A stretch of 6,734 nt of DNA from positions 1 to 6,734 of the forward strand of contig DHFN01000064.1 in the NCBI GenBank assembly GCA_002402275.1, given 5' to 3'. Below the pieces are notes generated by a model. That model searched no databases. It was not told the DNA's origin and saw only the letters and a program-made list of their open reading frames with translations. The translations under genes and the position numbers were made by a program. Every line of letters starts with the position of its first letter. Positions within the stretch are counted from its first letter, which is position 1. The stretch is from Anaerolineales bacterium UBA4823. GTDB lineage: Bacteria; Chloroflexota; Anaerolineae; Anaerolineales; UBA4823. Below are positions 6,633-6,734 of the stretch, piece after piece.

Positions 6633-6734
6633 TTGCAAGTATTTCAATAAAGGAGAGCGCCTTCCAAATTGAGGGAAACTATAATGACAATGTTTTTTAG
6701 AGTAGTAATTTCTTGCAAGGTTTTCATAAACGAG
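6633..6734 (+). repeat. Two imperfect copies of a 22-23 bp sequence about 80 bp apart
   Basis: Bases 6633-6655 and 6713-6734 both begin TTGCAAG and then carry TTTC, ATAAA and GAG in the same order. They align with about 19 matches, three mismatches and one single-base gap. The second copy ends at the window edge and its core, CAAGGTTTTCATAAA, also matches 14 of 15 bases at 6547-6561. Function is unknown. Confidence 0.35.
6684..6734 (+). CDS. Possible start of a rightward gene, truncated by the window edge
   Basis: An ATG at 6684 follows GAGGG (6671-6675) by eight bases and opens a frame of 17 codons without a stop to the end of the window (MTMFFRVVISCKVFINE). A TTG at 6669 in the same frame is an alternative start, with a strong-looking AAAGGAGAG about 12 bases before it. 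The stretch is too short to recognise, and part of it overlaps an imperfect DNA repeat, so it may not be coding. If real, it is divergent from the kinase and would share this control region. Confidence 0.25.
   Translation, partial: MTMFFRVVISCKVFINE

Larger units (their letters stand above)
6428..6734. other. Control region of 307 bases with no confirmed gene
   Basis: This AT-rich stretch upstream of the kinase contains, from left to right, the kinase leader with an 11-bp palindrome, a minus-strand promoter, two 11-bp direct repeats, a 24-bp inverted-repeat element, two imperfect 22-23 bp repeats and a possible ORF start at the right edge. I see no tRNA, no rho-independent terminator and no recognisable riboswitch in it. 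Confidence 0.6.

Noticed and set aside
6622..6651. Rightward promoter TTGCAT with AATAAA 18 bases later
   Set aside because: The hexamers match the consensus weakly and the spacing is long, so it is not distinguishable from background in this AT-rich stretch.
6644..6727. Leftward 27-residue frame starting MKTLQEITTL
   Set aside because: No ribosome site is visible before its ATG near the window edge, it is very short, and it overlaps the repeats and the competing rightward frame.

Overview
The window most likely comes from a member of the Chloroflexota, probably Anaerolineae-like. This is an inference from protein style: a single-span TPR protein with proline/threonine 'TYTPTPT' spacers, and a very long Cache-HAMP-GAF-PAS histidine kinase. 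No rRNA or other taxonomic marker is present, so the placement is tentative. Base composition is moderately AT-rich and looks even across the genes. I see no insertion sequence, CRISPR array, integrase or phage gene.

Layout. Bases 1-34 are the 3' end of a tRNA gene. Its T-arm, 8-base acceptor strand and G discriminator fit selenocysteine tRNA (selC) best. Eleven bases later a rightward pair begins: an EGY-type site-2 (M50) intramembrane metalloprotease (46-1254), then 17 bases on a single-pass membrane TPR protein (1272-3092, GTG start). A leftward gene converges on this pair with only 23 bases between the stop codons. It encodes an 1103-residue hybrid-sensor histidine kinase (complement of 3116-6427) with a polytopic N-terminus, a periplasmic double-Cache-like domain, HAMP, GAF, PAS, HisKA and HATPase_c. 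No response regulator lies in the window, so the kinase looks orphan here.

The last 307 bases (6428-6734) hold no confirmed gene but are rich in signals. There is a good sigma-70-type promoter for the kinase, with two identical 11-bp direct repeats 20 bp apart, one touching its -35 box. A perfect 7-bp inverted repeat abuts the outer direct repeat, and a short palindrome lies in the predicted kinase leader. Further relaxed copies of the GGTTTTC-TAA motif lie toward the right edge. A possible rightward ORF begins at 6684 and runs off the window.

How the genes may work together. The protease and TPR genes look like one transcription unit, possibly read through from the tRNA gene. The TPR protein's predicted N-in/C-out single span has the orientation of known site-2 protease substrates, so it could be a substrate or partner. 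The kinase is transcribed from the opposite direction under what looks like its own regulated promoter. I see no clear evidence of a wholly new multi-gene system. The most unusual features are the tRNA-protease junction and the organised operator region upstream of the kinase.
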